From an uncultured Acidobacteriaceae bacterium (GTDB lineage Bacteria > Acidobacteriota > Terriglobia > Terriglobales > Acidobacteriaceae), in NCBI GenBank assembly GCA_903828675.1, contig CAIKND010000239.1, positions 1 through 64,000 of the forward strand: DNA of 64,000 bases, written 5' to 3'. Positions 13,901 through 21,585 of the stretch are shown piece after piece. Every line of letters starts with the position of its first letter. Within the stretch, counting starts at the first letter, position 1. Below the pieces are notes generated by a model that ran no database searches, was not told where the DNA came from, and saw only the letters and a program-made list of their open reading frames with translations. A program made the translations under genes and the position numbers.

Positions 13901-14113
13901 GATACGGAGTCCGAGATCGTCATTTAGAAGCCTTACATTTTCCCGCGCACTCAGTGCATGCCCACCAACCTCATCGAGTCCGACCGCGGCCTTCGCTCCT
14001 GCAGCTTCGCCGGCCGGGCCGATAGCGTTAAGCTGAGCCACAACCTGCTGAACGGCCTCTGCGGAGTTCCCGTCCGTAACGTTGATCGTGATCTGCACAA
14101 CCTGCCCTGGCAT
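10994..14113 (-). CDS. Tail tape measure protein
   Basis: At 1039 residues this is the longest phage gene product. It shows typical tape measure traits: a small N-terminal domain, hydrophobic helices (about 85-115), a long charged coiled-coil-rich middle (about 130-580) with many Ala, Gln, Glu and Lys, then Gly/Ser-rich and glycine-zipper-like hydrophobic stretches (about 600-850). It sets tail length, which for about 1000 residues implies a long tail (inferred). Its position between the tail-tube/chaperone genes and tip genes agrees. Confidence 0.9.
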   Translation of the reverse strand: MPGQVVQITINVTDGNSAEAVQQVVAQLNAIGPAGEAAGAKAAVGLDEVGGHALSARENVRLLNDDLGLRIPRAMQAVINQSQMLTGAIGMIGPGLIAMGAADILINMGEKVVQAYDKWVLMKDEIAAASDAVKLFGEMSSESLEQQRVAQEHFIQVTQGSKAADQFKANNILNENIDVSKIFNDDKWKKAPDEIKDRFQQIAGTSIAPMDLDITIGRLQKYEDKQKEILATAQLVPYNSGGVLKVSDSDLLKDQQRVDLGAQMIESLTNKRDAIVATLNSIYADMDHAKPGTADQQQTVAKEKEKQSAIRALDEKALESQLSGIYLLEAQRSFAESEWVSQHGQSAQAMADIDAEYYQKEMEFWNKEADDADKKNKRMADAQMQFYAEMDRLGTASDDAQATGYARIADSAEKEIKRAETAYLKYAASEGVSAQAVQDARMRLVSHGVDVEENAAAQMQHLHTKTMEQIAKEEEQTARISLSPWEQVTLRIQDEWQDKVRAIKNDEDDQLAHIKNNATAAAMVEQDANAKRTAAHQLMVAEMIQSEQEMRDKLASGLQQLFSNPAQFFEKRAMDTAFQLMANEMLSTFKGSTPAGGIMQYMFGMGPEMSTSTNPLHALGSAFGVGSGSSSISPSMIQFQQGSTVLLTGSQALLTASASLQSAAGSLAFSSGTSGVGSLGGVSLPGMGGAGAASGGGSADIGSMAASNPMMMPGLGASTSTLSTSTWDNSMMMPGLNGIAAESTLGTGGAATGAKGFAGAAGIASGALMAGTSIYSAYQNSDPLSGVLGGALGGMEMGAAIGSFVGPLGTVIGGAIGAVAGAASGLTAGLLGDKGRGQAQGLDANTIQPTLAKDMQDYEAGRSGYTSISTELNSLLISAQNSTQQMGSGARFYFNNTIQPEIYAVLASLQKQEIGGRSALSLSAAQYHTGGWIDDFGDLGTGGSEGFIHAMQKEFVVNPVAAAAHAPILQAMNSGTNFAYSQAVQPRMPSSSGGGGSVTLNIQAIDSKSVAHWAKSGGALDLIAAINQGQRQYSGMGRG

Positions 14114-14512
14114 CTATGAAGACCTCCGCGGGAATTCCGTACCGCATTTGCAGCAAGTTGTGGCGAACACGCTCTCCTGCAGAGCGCCGCAGATTCCGCA
14201 TGGCGGGTGATTGCGCTCGAACTCCGCTCTCGCCTCGGCCACGGCCATCAGGCCGCTTGCCTCCGCCATTGTGAAATCGTTCTGCGCGAGCCCTGTGTTC
14301 TTACACTTTTCCAGCCAGAGCAGATATTCGGCACACTTGTAATAGCCAGGCGAGAGCGTGAGCGGCGGCAGCGAGCCAAAGATGCGCTCGCGGCCGTCGT
14401 CGTCGCTGTCGTCGAGGGACCTGGATACACGCGTGCCGGCGTAGCCCTGCTCTAGTAATTCGATGATTGCCTGGCGCAGGCCTTCGGTATCGCATGTGGT
14501 GGCGATTGGCAT
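14114..14512 (-). CDS. Small phage protein with C-terminal zinc ribbon, tail assembly region
   Basis: The 132-residue protein lies directly upstream of the tape measure gene, where tail assembly chaperones are encoded. The N-terminal 95 residues are helical with an acidic DDSDDDGRE loop. The C-terminus has paired cysteines (CGIC ... CCKC) that could bind zinc. No slippery frameshift to a neighbour was recognised. Role in tail assembly is inferred from position only. Confidence 0.55.
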   Translation of the reverse strand: MPIATTCDTEGLRQAIIELLEQGYAGTRVSRSLDDSDDDGRERIFGSLPPLTLSPGYYKCAEYLLWLEKCKNTGLAQNDFTMAEASGLMAVAEARAEFERNHPPCGICGALQESVFATTCCKCGTEFPRRSS

Positions 14513-15196
14513 CTAGTCTTCTTCCTCGACGTCGATCAGGACCGGGGCAAACAGTTGCATGGCCGCGGCGACCTTGTGGTAGGTGTCCATGTGCCGTGCG
14601 ATCGCCTCTGAGCCCTCAAGTGGAACGCCGTTGACTACGTATCCCTCGACACTCACGATCAACTCGTCGTAGAGGCCAGCCAGGGCGCGCTGTGCGCCGT
14701 GGTAGACGGTCATGCCTTTGCGTGATCCGCCCACAATCTGAGAGCGGCTGTCGTCGCGGCGGTACCGGCGATTTTGCTCTGCGGTTGGCTCTTTGAAGGT
14801 GTGAATCAGATCCTTGTGACGGCGCATTGAGCCGCCTTCATTGGCACTCCAGATCGCTACGAGTGGAATCTGTCCAAAGCCCTGCATGTCCTGGTCAGGA
14901 ACAAAGGCGGAGGTAAGGACATTGGCGACTGCCAGGCGGTGGCCAAGCGGGGGATCGGCCTCATAACCCTCGACGAACTGGGCCACGCTATCAACCAGCT
15001 CGATGCCGGCAGAGGTTGCGTCGATGCGCTGCACTACCTCTTTGCCAACGCGTTCGGCGGTGGAGATGAGGCCGTCGAAGTACTTGAGCCAAAGTGGCTC
15101 AGAGATTGGCGACACGATAGCGGCGTAAGTTCTTCCGAATTGCTTGATGACGATCTTGCGTGGAAGATCGAGAGCGATAGAGTCGAGAGTTGGCAT
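14513..15196 (-). CDS. Phage tail-region protein, putative assembly factor
   Basis: The gene lies between the tail tube gene and the tape measure gene. The ATG at 15196 is preferred to a longer start because GGAAGGAC precedes it at good spacing and the upstream stretch contains the tail-tube terminator. The 227-residue product is soluble, mixed alpha/beta, with a conserved 'QIPLVAIWSANEGGSMRRHKD' centre and an acidic C-terminus (DVEEED). I do not recognise its family. Position suggests a tail assembly chaperone or a tail completion factor. Confidence 0.6.
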   Translation of the reverse strand: MPTLDSIALDLPRKIVIKQFGRTYAAIVSPISEPLWLKYFDGLISTAERVGKEVVQRIDATSAGIELVDSVAQFVEGYEADPPLGHRLAVANVLTSAFVPDQDMQGFGQIPLVAIWSANEGGSMRRHKDLIHTFKEPTAEQNRRYRRDDSRSQIVGGSRKGMTVYHGAQRALAGLYDELIVSVEGYVVNGVPLEGSEAIARHMDTYHKVAAAMQLFAPVLIDVEEED

Positions 15197-15323
15197 AGTG
15201 AGTCCTTCCTTTGTCGGTGGGATTTTGTATTCATTCCCAGGGTGGAGGACCCTGTACAGCCCGAGGCCTGCGTAGCCGTGCATTGCCTCAAAACGGCCGC
15301 CGTAGCAAGCAGCCGGTACCACA

Positions 15324-15367
15324 AGAAGAAAAAGCCCGGAGCGCCCCCGTTTCCTGCAGCGCTCCGG
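15324..15367 (-). terminator. Intrinsic terminator after the tail tube gene
   Basis: On the minus strand, CCGGAGCGC and GCGCTCCGG form a 9-bp stem (15336-15344 with 15359-15367), followed by a T-rich run (CTTTTTCTTCTT). It sits just after the stop of the abundant tail tube gene, so it probably limits read-through into tail assembly genes. Confidence 0.8.
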
Positions 15368-15379
15368 AAGGAGAAATCG

Positions 15380-16390
15380 CTAGGCTCCGACCATGTAAGC
15401 GGTGGCCTGTGAATTGGTGACTGCGGCGGTCAGCGCGCCCGAGCCGGCCTGGTTGAAGATGGTGGTCTCATCGCCCTCGATCTGCCAAACGACCATATTG
15501 CCGCTGGCGCCAAGTTTGTTGGCCTTCAGTGCGCAGTAGGGAATGTCAAGGTTCAGAATCGAGGTCCCGCTGGTTGTGGTCCAGTTCACTTCCTGCGTTG
15601 TGTTGCTGTTGAAGATCGTCCGCACATCGTCGGCGCTCGTGGCGGCGATCGTGGTCTGGAAGCTGATCTTCCGAAGTCCAGTGCGCGGGAAAGCTCCGTA
15701 GAGGCCAAGGCCCGGAGCGGTGTGATTGGTGACGCCGGTCGAGATCTTGATCGTGGTAGACATGTGGCGGCCGAGCTTGCTAACCGTCGCGCCATGCGGG
15801 CCGATCGAGAACACGCAATCGGAGCCGAGCAGATAGTTCGAAGTGGCCAATGCGGGAAGCGCTCCAATCACGCCATCCGTCCAATGTCCGGTGCCGATGA
15901 AGCTGACGTCGACCGAGATGGGGCCCCGAGCCGGAATTGTGATGGTCAGGTCGCTGATGCCCATGTCGATCAGCGTCCAGCAAACGTCATTCGTGTCCTG
16001 GAGATAGATACTGGCGGATGGAGCCTGCGTCGTGGACTCGTCAAAGCTGATGGTATGCAGGTACGGCCCCGCGCCGGTGATCACATCCTTGCCCATGGCG
16101 AAGGCCAAAAGGAAGCCTGCCAGCCAATCGTCCAGATCCGCCTTGAGACTGAAAGCCGAATCCCATCCGGTGATCAGGCCCTGGGTGGCGAACTCTGTGC
16201 CGCGTCCCGCCATGCCCTTATCGCTGTAGCGCGTCTGGCGCAGTTCGGCGATTGCGGAGCCGTCGAACTTCTGCCGGCGCGTCATGCTGGCCGTGGCGAT
16301 CGCGGTGCCGTAGGCGAGCTGCTTGTTGGGACTCAGCACCAGGTTGCGTGCCGTTACTTTCTGCGATTCAAAATTGTACGGTCCAGGCAT
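15380..16390 (-). CDS. Major tail tube protein
   Basis: The 336-residue beta-rich protein resembles phage tail tube proteins that have two tube-fold halves: N-terminal 'RRQKFDGSAIAELRQTRYSDKGMAGRG' with residues typical of the family, a repeated 'GLRKISFQTTI' strand and a C-terminal 'MVVWQIEGDETTIF'. It lies between the tail terminator-like genes and the tape measure gene. A strong terminator follows it, as expected for a gene needed in many copies. Its start overlaps the stop of the upstream gene (TGATG). Confidence 0.75.
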   Translation of the reverse strand: MPGPYNFESQKVTARNLVLSPNKQLAYGTAIATASMTRRQKFDGSAIAELRQTRYSDKGMAGRGTEFATQGLITGWDSAFSLKADLDDWLAGFLLAFAMGKDVITGAGPYLHTISFDESTTQAPSASIYLQDTNDVCWTLIDMGISDLTITIPARGPISVDVSFIGTGHWTDGVIGALPALATSNYLLGSDCVFSIGPHGATVSKLGRHMSTTIKISTGVTNHTAPGLGLYGAFPRTGLRKISFQTTIAATSADDVRTIFNSNTTQEVNWTTTSGTSILNLDIPYCALKANKLGASGNMVVWQIEGDETTIFNQAGSGALTAAVTNSQATAYMVGA

Positions 16391-16674
16391 CAGTTCACCT
16401 TCTTCTTGGGCTTGTCGGTTACGGTTTCAAGGGCAGGATCGGCATCGATTTTGGGGGCATTCTCAACTTCTTCAAGTATTACTTCACCCTCAAAGCGTTC
16501 GTGGCGAAGCATATGGTTCCACTCGAAGCTGCGTTCCACTTCCTGGGGTTCGCCGGCCTTGAAGCTGAAGTGGCGGCGGCCGTTGGCCCAGCCCACTGTT
16601 CCGGCCTCGCCCGCCATGCGCCTGTCCGCCTCGCTTAACTGTACGGTCACAAAATCCGGCCTTGCATTGCTCAT
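16390..16674 (-). CDS. Small phage structural-region protein
   Basis: The 94-residue soluble, charged product begins MSNARPDFVTVQLSEADR and ends in a lysine tail. It is coupled by stop/start overlap to the tail tube gene downstream and the gp37-like gene upstream. No family recognised. Confidence 0.6.
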   Translation of the reverse strand: MSNARPDFVTVQLSEADRRMAGEAGTVGWANGRRHFSFKAGEPQEVERSFEWNHMLRHERFEGEVILEEVENAPKIDADPALETVTDKPKKKVN

Positions 16675-17162
16675 CAGTTGTCCTCGTTTCCGGTTGCCAG
16701 CAGCCCTGGGAACTGCGCGATCGCGCAGACTTCGATGGTGCAGATGTAGATCTGGCCGACGATATCGTCAGGCAGCTTCCCTATGCTCTTGAGAGCCACA
16801 GGCTCGGTGACCGACATATCCGGCAGCCTCAGCCTGGCGCCCGCCACCAGGGGCAGCACCTGGGCAACAACGGCCAGCGTAGCGGTGCGCTGCGCTTCTT
16901 TGCTGGTAAGGTCCTCGGCCGCCGTCCAGATCTCAAAAATGTGCGTGACGTCGTAGGTGAGCCACTGATTGTCTCCCTGGTTCTTATACTCGGTACCTGC
17001 AAAGCGAGTCCGCGCGCAGGGCATCTTGAGCACCAGTTCGTCATCGTCGTTGATGTCGCTGCTGGCGATCGCGGCGATATTGATTCCTGCCAGGCCTGCG
17101 GTCAGCGCGTTCAAAAGAGCCTGCTCGACATCACCCGGCAACACCATGGAGGCTGGCATCAA
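16674..17162 (-). CDS. Mu gp37-like protein (DUF1834), putative tail terminator
   Basis: The 162-residue protein occupies the position of Mu gp37 after the gp36-like and G-like genes. It has the alternating helix/strand outline of tail terminator proteins, with the segment YDVTHIFEIWTAAEDLTSKEAQR matching the DUF1834 style. It would cap the tail before joining to the head. Overlaps the upstream gene by four bases. Confidence 0.65.
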   Translation of the reverse strand: MMPASMVLPGDVEQALLNALTAGLAGINIAAIASSDINDDDELVLKMPCARTRFAGTEYKNQGDNQWLTYDVTHIFEIWTAAEDLTSKEAQRTATLAVVAQVLPLVAGARLRLPDMSVTEPVALKSIGKLPDDIVGQIYICTIEVCAIAQFPGLLATGNEDN

Positions 17163-17776
17163 TGCGCCTCCAATCCGGCCTGCTTGGCGGCCTTAGCCAC
17201 ATAGGTCTGAACCTCTTCCTGGATGCGCGCCGGATCTTCGGGCCGGAACACCAGAAATGGCCTGGCAGGAATGTGTATATGCCGCGAAAAGCCCATCACA
17301 TTCACGGTTGCGATGCCACTCGCAATCTTGCGTTTGACGGTCTGCCTGCGCCCCAGCTTATTGGTGATTTGCTGGTGGGCAAAACTATCGCGGCTGCGTT
17401 GACGCCGCGTATAGCTGTAGGGCTTCACCGCCTGAGTCCCGTCGAAGCCATACTGATGAACACCCGCATAGCTGAGGCCCGTTCCTATGACAACGGAATT
17501 ACCCTGCTCGGCGAACGTAATGGAGTTGATGAGCAGTCCCCTATTGATGAGGAGCTTGTGCCCAGCAGAGTACTTCCGCCAGCTCAGCGACACCGGGCTG
17601 AGCGGAGCCCAGGAGCCGGCCGGAGATCCGGAGTCGCGAAAGGTCTGGCGGATGCTCTTGAGCTGTCCCAAACCGATGATGCGCATCAGCTCGTACTTCG
17701 CTCCCAGCGAGAGAGCAAAAGCACGGAGCGAGACGGTCACGTTCGCGGCATCGGATTTGACAACCACAACAGCCAT
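17159..17776 (-). CDS. Virion morphogenesis protein, Mu G-like
   Basis: The 205-residue protein carries the hallmark of the Mu gpG / phage virion morphogenesis family: GSPAGSWAPLSP near residue 50, LLINRGLLINSI, a VVIGTGLSYAGVHQYG segment and the C-terminal IPARPFLVF. It acts in head-tail joining or tail completion. In Mu the G gene lies earlier, next to F; here it follows the gp36-like gene, so the order is shuffled. Confidence 0.8.
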   Translation of the reverse strand: MAVVVVKSDAANVTVSLRAFALSLGAKYELMRIIGLGQLKSIRQTFRDSGSPAGSWAPLSPVSLSWRKYSAGHKLLINRGLLINSITFAEQGNSVVIGTGLSYAGVHQYGFDGTQAVKPYSYTRRQRSRDSFAHQQITNKLGRRQTVKRKIASGIATVNVMGFSRHIHIPARPFLVFRPEDPARIQEEVQTYVAKAAKQAGLEAH

Positions 17777-18210
17777 TACACAAACCCCTTCAAGTGATGC
17801 TCATTGAAGATCAGGTGCTTGGTGCTTTCCTCGACGCTGGTGTCAGCCGTCTGCGGCGTGGCTCCCACCGGCTGGTCGAGCGAAGCTCTGCCGGCTGAGA
17901 CCTGGCCGAGAAATGCAATCGCATCCTCATAACCCTGGCGGATGATCTCCCCGTTTTTGGCATTGCGCCGGCGACGAAAGAGAAGCCACATGGCTATGTC
18001 CAGCGTCTTGCCCGTTACTTGGTCGCTTGCCTGCAGAGGCGTCTGGTAGCGCTGCCTGCAGTAGCTATCTACAATGCCGGACGCTTCTTCCAGCGCCGCC
18101 GTCACTATGGCCGCATTCACCGTAGCGGTGGCATCGTCGCAGGTGAGTTGCACCAGCTCCGCCTGGGTTAGGCGGAGCGGTACAAGGTCGGATTGAATTG
18201 CGTAGGCCAC
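17776..18210 (-). CDS. Mu gp36-like protein (DUF1320)
   Basis: Probable head-tail connector. The 144-residue form starts at GTG 18210, just after the stop of the upstream gene and with an AAGGG site at good spacing. The sequence VAYAIQSDLVPLRL, the central 'ASGIVDSYCRQRYQTPL' and 'LDIAMWLLFRRRRNA' are typical of DUF1320 proteins, which are helical connectors. An upstream ATG at 18279 would overlap the gp35-like gene and is less likely. Confidence 0.8.
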   Translation of the reverse strand: MAYAIQSDLVPLRLTQAELVQLTCDDATATVNAAIVTAALEEASGIVDSYCRQRYQTPLQASDQVTGKTLDIAMWLLFRRRRNAKNGEIIRQGYEDAIAFLGQVSAGRASLDQPVGATPQTADTSVEESTKHLIFNEHHLKGFV

Positions 18211-18214
18211 TTGG

Positions 18215-18442
18215 CTACCCTTCGATTGCAGCTTCGGTTGTGACCGGTGTCGCTGGACTTGCGATCGGTTGGGCCACACCCATCTCTTCGAGGCGTTCGG
18301 CGGCGTCTGCGCTCAGCACGATGAGTGCATTGCGCGGGTAGTAGGTCCCGTCGTGGCGGATTGGCTGGATGACGACATGCGTCGGCTGGATCTCGGTTGC
18401 ATCCGTCTCGACGACATCGGCCGTGAGTTTGCTTTTAGCCAT
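18215..18442 (-). CDS. Mu gp35-like small head protein
   Basis: A 75-residue protein between the capsid and gp36-like genes, in the position of Mu gp35. The segment HDGTYYPRNALIVLSADAAERL suggests a small fold followed by a HeH-like helix pair. It has a good ribosome binding site (GGGAGATGTCAG before ATG). Confidence 0.65.
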   Translation of the reverse strand: MAKSKLTADVVETDATEIQPTHVVIQPIRHDGTYYPRNALIVLSADAAERLEEMGVAQPIASPATPVTTEAAIEG

Positions 18443-18467
18443 CTGACATCTCCCTTTCTGGGATGTT

Positions 18468-18493
18468 GAGCGCGGATGCTTGCACCCGCGCTC
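18468..18493 (-). terminator. Hairpin after the major capsid gene
   Basis: GAGCGCGG (18468-18475) pairs perfectly with CCGCGCTC (18486-18493). It lies 20-45 bases past the capsid stop. No long T-run follows, so it may be an attenuator or RNA-processing/stabilising stem rather than a full terminator. Confidence 0.55.
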
Positions 18494-18512
18494 GTTTCAG
18501 TTAAGACTCGGT

Positions 18513-19499
18513 TTAGCCGGCCAGCGGAGCGGCTACCGCGCCCATGGTGGGTGCAGCAACGCAACCGTTGAGCAGATAGAGGGTCTCCTGGGCGGTGATG
18601 CGCGTATCCCAGTACCAATCGACCGAGACCACGTCGCCCTTGGCATCCAGGTCGGGCAGGGGAAATTCGAGCACGCCGTAACCGTCGACGGTCATGGGGG
18701 CCGCGGACCAGGAGAAGGTCTTGAGGGCGCTCATGTCGTCCATGCTCGACGCCTGCTGCACCGAGGCCAGCACTGCGCTGGTGCCCCAGACATACGATGC
18801 ATTGTTGCCTTTATCGAGAGAGATTGCGGCCGCGCGAACGCAGGTCACGCCGAACACCTGGGTGAGCTGGTCGAGGGTGATCGCGCCCGGCTGCACATAC
18901 TTGAAGCGATCGGTGATGTCCGGATGTGAGATCAGTGCCGTGACCACTGGGTCGCTCAAAATCAGGTGCGTGGCCTCGACACCCGACTGCCGCACCAGCG
19001 TCTTGGCTGACTCGACCACAGCGATCGGATGCGACACGCCTGTGTAGTTGTCCCACATCGACGCGCCCGAGAGCGTCTGGTTATTGGTGACGTTCGAGGC
19101 ATTGGTAACGAGCTGCGCAATGTAGTTCTCGCGGTCCAGGCCGATCTTGTCGATCAGCCGGCGCGTGGCCGCCTGTTTCTCGCTGAACCCCAGGCCCAGG
19201 GCATACTGTTCCTGTTCGTAGGGCACGACAGCGCGCAGTGCGCGGCTCTTGCAGAAGTACGGATACTCGGAATAGCTCATCCGGTCGGTCTGCGGCGTGG
19301 TTCCGGGCGCGCGAAGCGTCTGGCGGTCGAGCCTCTGGTTTGAGCGGTCGAAGACGGTGTACTGGAAGCTCTGGCGGCCGACTGGCACACGCGGAGCGAT
19401 CAGATCCCCCACGAACGCGTTATTGCGAAAGCTCTTGGCGTAGTTCGAAAGAGCTACGTTGAGAGTTCCCGCCGGAAGACTTGGTGCGAAACTGCCCAT
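18513..19499 (-). CDS. Major capsid protein
   Basis: The 328-residue protein lies between a decoration-like gene and the gp35/gp36 connectors. It fits a capsid protein with HK97-type fold: an extended N-terminus ('LPAGTLNVALSNYAKSFRNN'), VPVGRQSFQYTVFDR, helical spine residues around 115-140, and a C-terminal 'VVSVDWYWDTRITAQETLYLLNG'. This resembles the capsid proteins of transposable phages and GTA-like elements. Stem-loops flank the gene on both sides, consistent with separate control of a highly expressed gene. Confidence 0.85.
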   Translation of the reverse strand: MGSFAPSLPAGTLNVALSNYAKSFRNNAFVGDLIAPRVPVGRQSFQYTVFDRSNQRLDRQTLRAPGTTPQTDRMSYSEYPYFCKSRALRAVVPYEQEQYALGLGFSEKQAATRRLIDKIGLDRENYIAQLVTNASNVTNNQTLSGASMWDNYTGVSHPIAVVESAKTLVRQSGVEATHLILSDPVVTALISHPDITDRFKYVQPGAITLDQLTQVFGVTCVRAAAISLDKGNNASYVWGTSAVLASVQQASSMDDMSALKTFSWSAAPMTVDGYGVLEFPLPDLDAKGDVVSVDWYWDTRITAQETLYLLNGCVAAPTMGAVAAPLAG

Positions 19500-19543
19500 G
19501 ATGTACTCGCTTTCTTCCGCACTCGCGGAGAGAGGGGATGGAG

Positions 19544-19568
19544 CCGGGCCGCATTCGACGCGGCCCGG
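19544..19568 (-). terminator. Hairpin between decoration and capsid genes
   Basis: CCGGGCCGC (19544-19552) and GCGGCCCGG (19560-19568) form a perfect 9-bp stem with a 7-base loop, between the stop of the decoration gene and the capsid start. There is no clear T-run, so a processing or attenuation role is as likely as termination. Confidence 0.55.
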
Positions 19569-19578
19569 AATAAAAGGT

Positions 19579-20274
19579 TTAGCTGAGAGCGGCCGTGCCT
19601 ACGAGAGCCCGGACGTTCCAGACGGCGTTCAAGGCCTGCAACACCACACCGTCACCGCGCGCTGCGAAGGTGACAATGTGCTTGGTGCCGTTGATGCCGT
19701 TGGCTGGGGTAGTTATGGTATGCGCGTAGGCCGTCTCTGCCGTGACGAAGATCTTGGTGCCATCCTGCGCGGCGGTGGGCTGAGCCAGGGTCATGGCCAG
19801 CACGCCAGCCGAGCCGATTCCTGCGACGCCTGTGGCCACCGGGATAGCGCCAGCGACGATGAAATGGGTGACTGGATCCAGAGTCGCGCCCGTGTCGGGG
19901 TTGACCAGGACGACGATATAGTCGCCGGCGGAGCTGCCGCTGGAGACAGCGCGCGCGACCACGTTCTGGTTGATTGCGCCGGTGGCGGGGATGAGTTGTC
20001 CAGTGGCATTCGTCACCAGGTACTGTCCCGCGAGGACGGCCGCGCCAATAATGGCGACAGCCTCACCCTGATAAACGGCCACGATCGGATCGCTAATATT
20101 GACCGTGGTTTCTTCGAGAATGGCGAAGGCCGGCGCATTTACAGCAGCGGCAATCGCCAGCGTTGAATCATTCGCGCCTTGCACGAGCGCCAGGCCGCGT
20201 GTCATCCCGGCTGCGGCCGCAACATAGGTCCTCCGCTGCGGATTGCCGGATACTCCAGTGGTTTCAACATTCAT
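19579..20274 (-). CDS. Capsid decoration-like protein (DUF2190-like)
   Basis: The 231-residue protein is rich in Ala, Val, Thr and Gly and looks like repeated small beta-barrel segments (AFAILEETTVNISDPIVAVYQG; YLVTNATGQLIPATG). This is typical of capsid-associated or decoration proteins that precede the capsid gene in Mu-like heads. A strong GAGGAGGA site precedes the ATG at 20274. Confidence 0.65.
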   Translation of the reverse strand: MNVETTGVSGNPQRRTYVAAAAGMTRGLALVQGANDSTLAIAAAVNAPAFAILEETTVNISDPIVAVYQGEAVAIIGAAVLAGQYLVTNATGQLIPATGAINQNVVARAVSSGSSAGDYIVVLVNPDTGATLDPVTHFIVAGAIPVATGVAGIGSAGVLAMTLAQPTAAQDGTKIFVTAETAYAHTITTPANGINGTKHIVTFAARGDGVVLQALNAVWNVRALVGTAALS

Positions 20275-20357
20275 CGGTTAGTCCTCCTCGGACCGATTCA
20301 AAGTGTGCCTAACGAATAGCGGCCGCCAGGCGTAATCCAAGATGCCGCTCCATCCCC

Positions 20358-20383
20358 GCCGAGCCGCATGGCGTCGGCTTGGC
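20358..20383 (-). terminator. Hairpin after the protease/scaffold gene
   Basis: GCCGAGCCG (20358-20366) pairs with CGGCTTGGC (20375-20383) at eight of nine positions, between the protease/scaffold stop and the decoration gene. No T-run is visible, so function is uncertain. Confidence 0.4.
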
Positions 20384-20395
20384 GCTAGGGTTCTC

Positions 20396-21514
20396 TTAGA
20401 CCTGGCCGGCGCTTGCACAGCCCGGCTTGGTCAGCGTGGGGTTCTCAATGGCCACCTGGGTGAGCGCCTCGCCATAACTGATCTTGTTATCGTTCGCGCG
20501 CTTGGTCGCCAGCTCGTGCAGTTGCACGGAGTTCTGGTCGGCTTTCTCGCCGTAGTTGGTCACCATGGTGGCCAGGCCCGCGGCCTTGCCGTCGAACTTG
20601 GTGCCGGCCGGAACGATGGCGGGCAGACCCTCCATGAAGTTTTCGAAGAGCTGAAGCGGCGTGAGTGTCTTCTTCGCATCGCCCTCGCCGAACTCGACCG
20701 TGTTGGTCGCGCCGGCCAGTTCCGTGAAGAGCAGATCCGCGCCCATCTTGTCGAAGGCCGGAATCCACTTACCCTTTGCCTTAAGCCGGGCGATCGCTGC
20801 CTGCGCACCCGCCTCCAACTCCGAGGTGGCGATCTTGCTCTCACGCTCCGAGAACTGCGTCTTCTGCGCGGCAATCTGCGCCTTGAGCGGATCAACGGCG
20901 GCTGTTACCGCTGTATTGACCGCAGAGGTTACGAGTGCCGTCACATCGGACTCGGTGAAGGTTTTGGGCGTTCCGCCAAAATGTTCGCGGAAGAAGTCCC
21001 CGATCTGCTCGGCCACTGTCTTTTCTGCTACCACTTGATCCTCCTCGCCGAAGTTCACCTCGATGAACTCCCGGCCGTTGTCTTCGAACTTCACATCCTT
21101 GAGGCCTTTAACCTCGGGCGGTTCAGCGCCGAGGTAAGCCACATGCCGCAAACCGGAGACGCGGCCATCCGCGCCGACGTAGAACGAGGCGGACCGCTTC
21201 TTATAGCGGCCAGCCTTGCGCAATTCATTGAATTGAGGGTCTACCTGCTTTTCTCTCGCCACCAGGACGTCTCCCTGCAGGGCGAGACTATCTATCCAGC
21301 CAAAGGCCGGCGCATCGTCGCGGTGCCCCAGTTGGATGGGCGCGGAGGATACGGTGACAGGGGCTTCGTGGTAGGCCGGGTCGTAGCCCTCAGCCACGCG
21401 AGCTAGATCCTCACGCGTGACCAGGCCCTTGCCTTTGGAGCGATAATCGCCTGCGCGGAATATCTCAATCCACGGAGACGATGGCTCAGGAATCGGAATG
21501 GTTGCGGTTGCCAC
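20396..21514 (-). CDS. Phage protease/scaffold protein, Mu I-like
   Basis: The 372-residue product matches Mu gpI-type proteins in outline. The N-terminal protease domain (about 1-160) contains APIQLGHRDDAPAFGWIDSL, with the conserved His in GH, and KKRSASFYV. A charged helical scaffold domain follows (about 165-290, rich in Ala, Glu and Lys). The protease trims head proteins and the scaffold guides capsid assembly. Translation probably starts at GTG 21514. A 33-bp element shared with 29251-29283 lies just upstream. Confidence 0.8.
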   Translation of the reverse strand: MATATIPIPEPSSPWIEIFRAGDYRSKGKGLVTREDLARVAEGYDPAYHEAPVTVSSAPIQLGHRDDAPAFGWIDSLALQGDVLVAREKQVDPQFNELRKAGRYKKRSASFYVGADGRVSGLRHVAYLGAEPPEVKGLKDVKFEDNGREFIEVNFGEEDQVVAEKTVAEQIGDFFREHFGGTPKTFTESDVTALVTSAVNTAVTAAVDPLKAQIAAQKTQFSERESKIATSELEAGAQAAIARLKAKGKWIPAFDKMGADLLFTELAGATNTVEFGEGDAKKTLTPLQLFENFMEGLPAIVPAGTKFDGKAAGLATMVTNYGEKADQNSVQLHELATKRANDNKISYGEALTQVAIENPTLTKPGCASAGQV

Positions 21515-21549
21515 TGGAGCTATCTTCTAACTCACCGCTCTATAACTCA

Positions 21550-21582
21550 GCGCAAGATAGAAATTCGGCTTTAGATGGCGAG
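21550..21582. repeat. 33-bp element, copy upstream of the protease/scaffold gene
   Basis: This segment (core AATTCGGCTTTAGATGGCGAG on the plus strand begins at 21562) matches 29251-29283 at 31 of 33 positions. Both copies lie in non-coding gaps upstream of leftward phage modules and in the same orientation. A late promoter part or activator site is possible; no canonical promoter was seen within it. Confidence 0.7.
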
Positions 21583-21585
21583 AAC

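Noticed and set aside
15197..15322. Longer start for the tail-region protein
   Set aside because: The extension includes the region next to the tail-tube terminator and lacks a ribosome site; ATG 15196 has a strong one.
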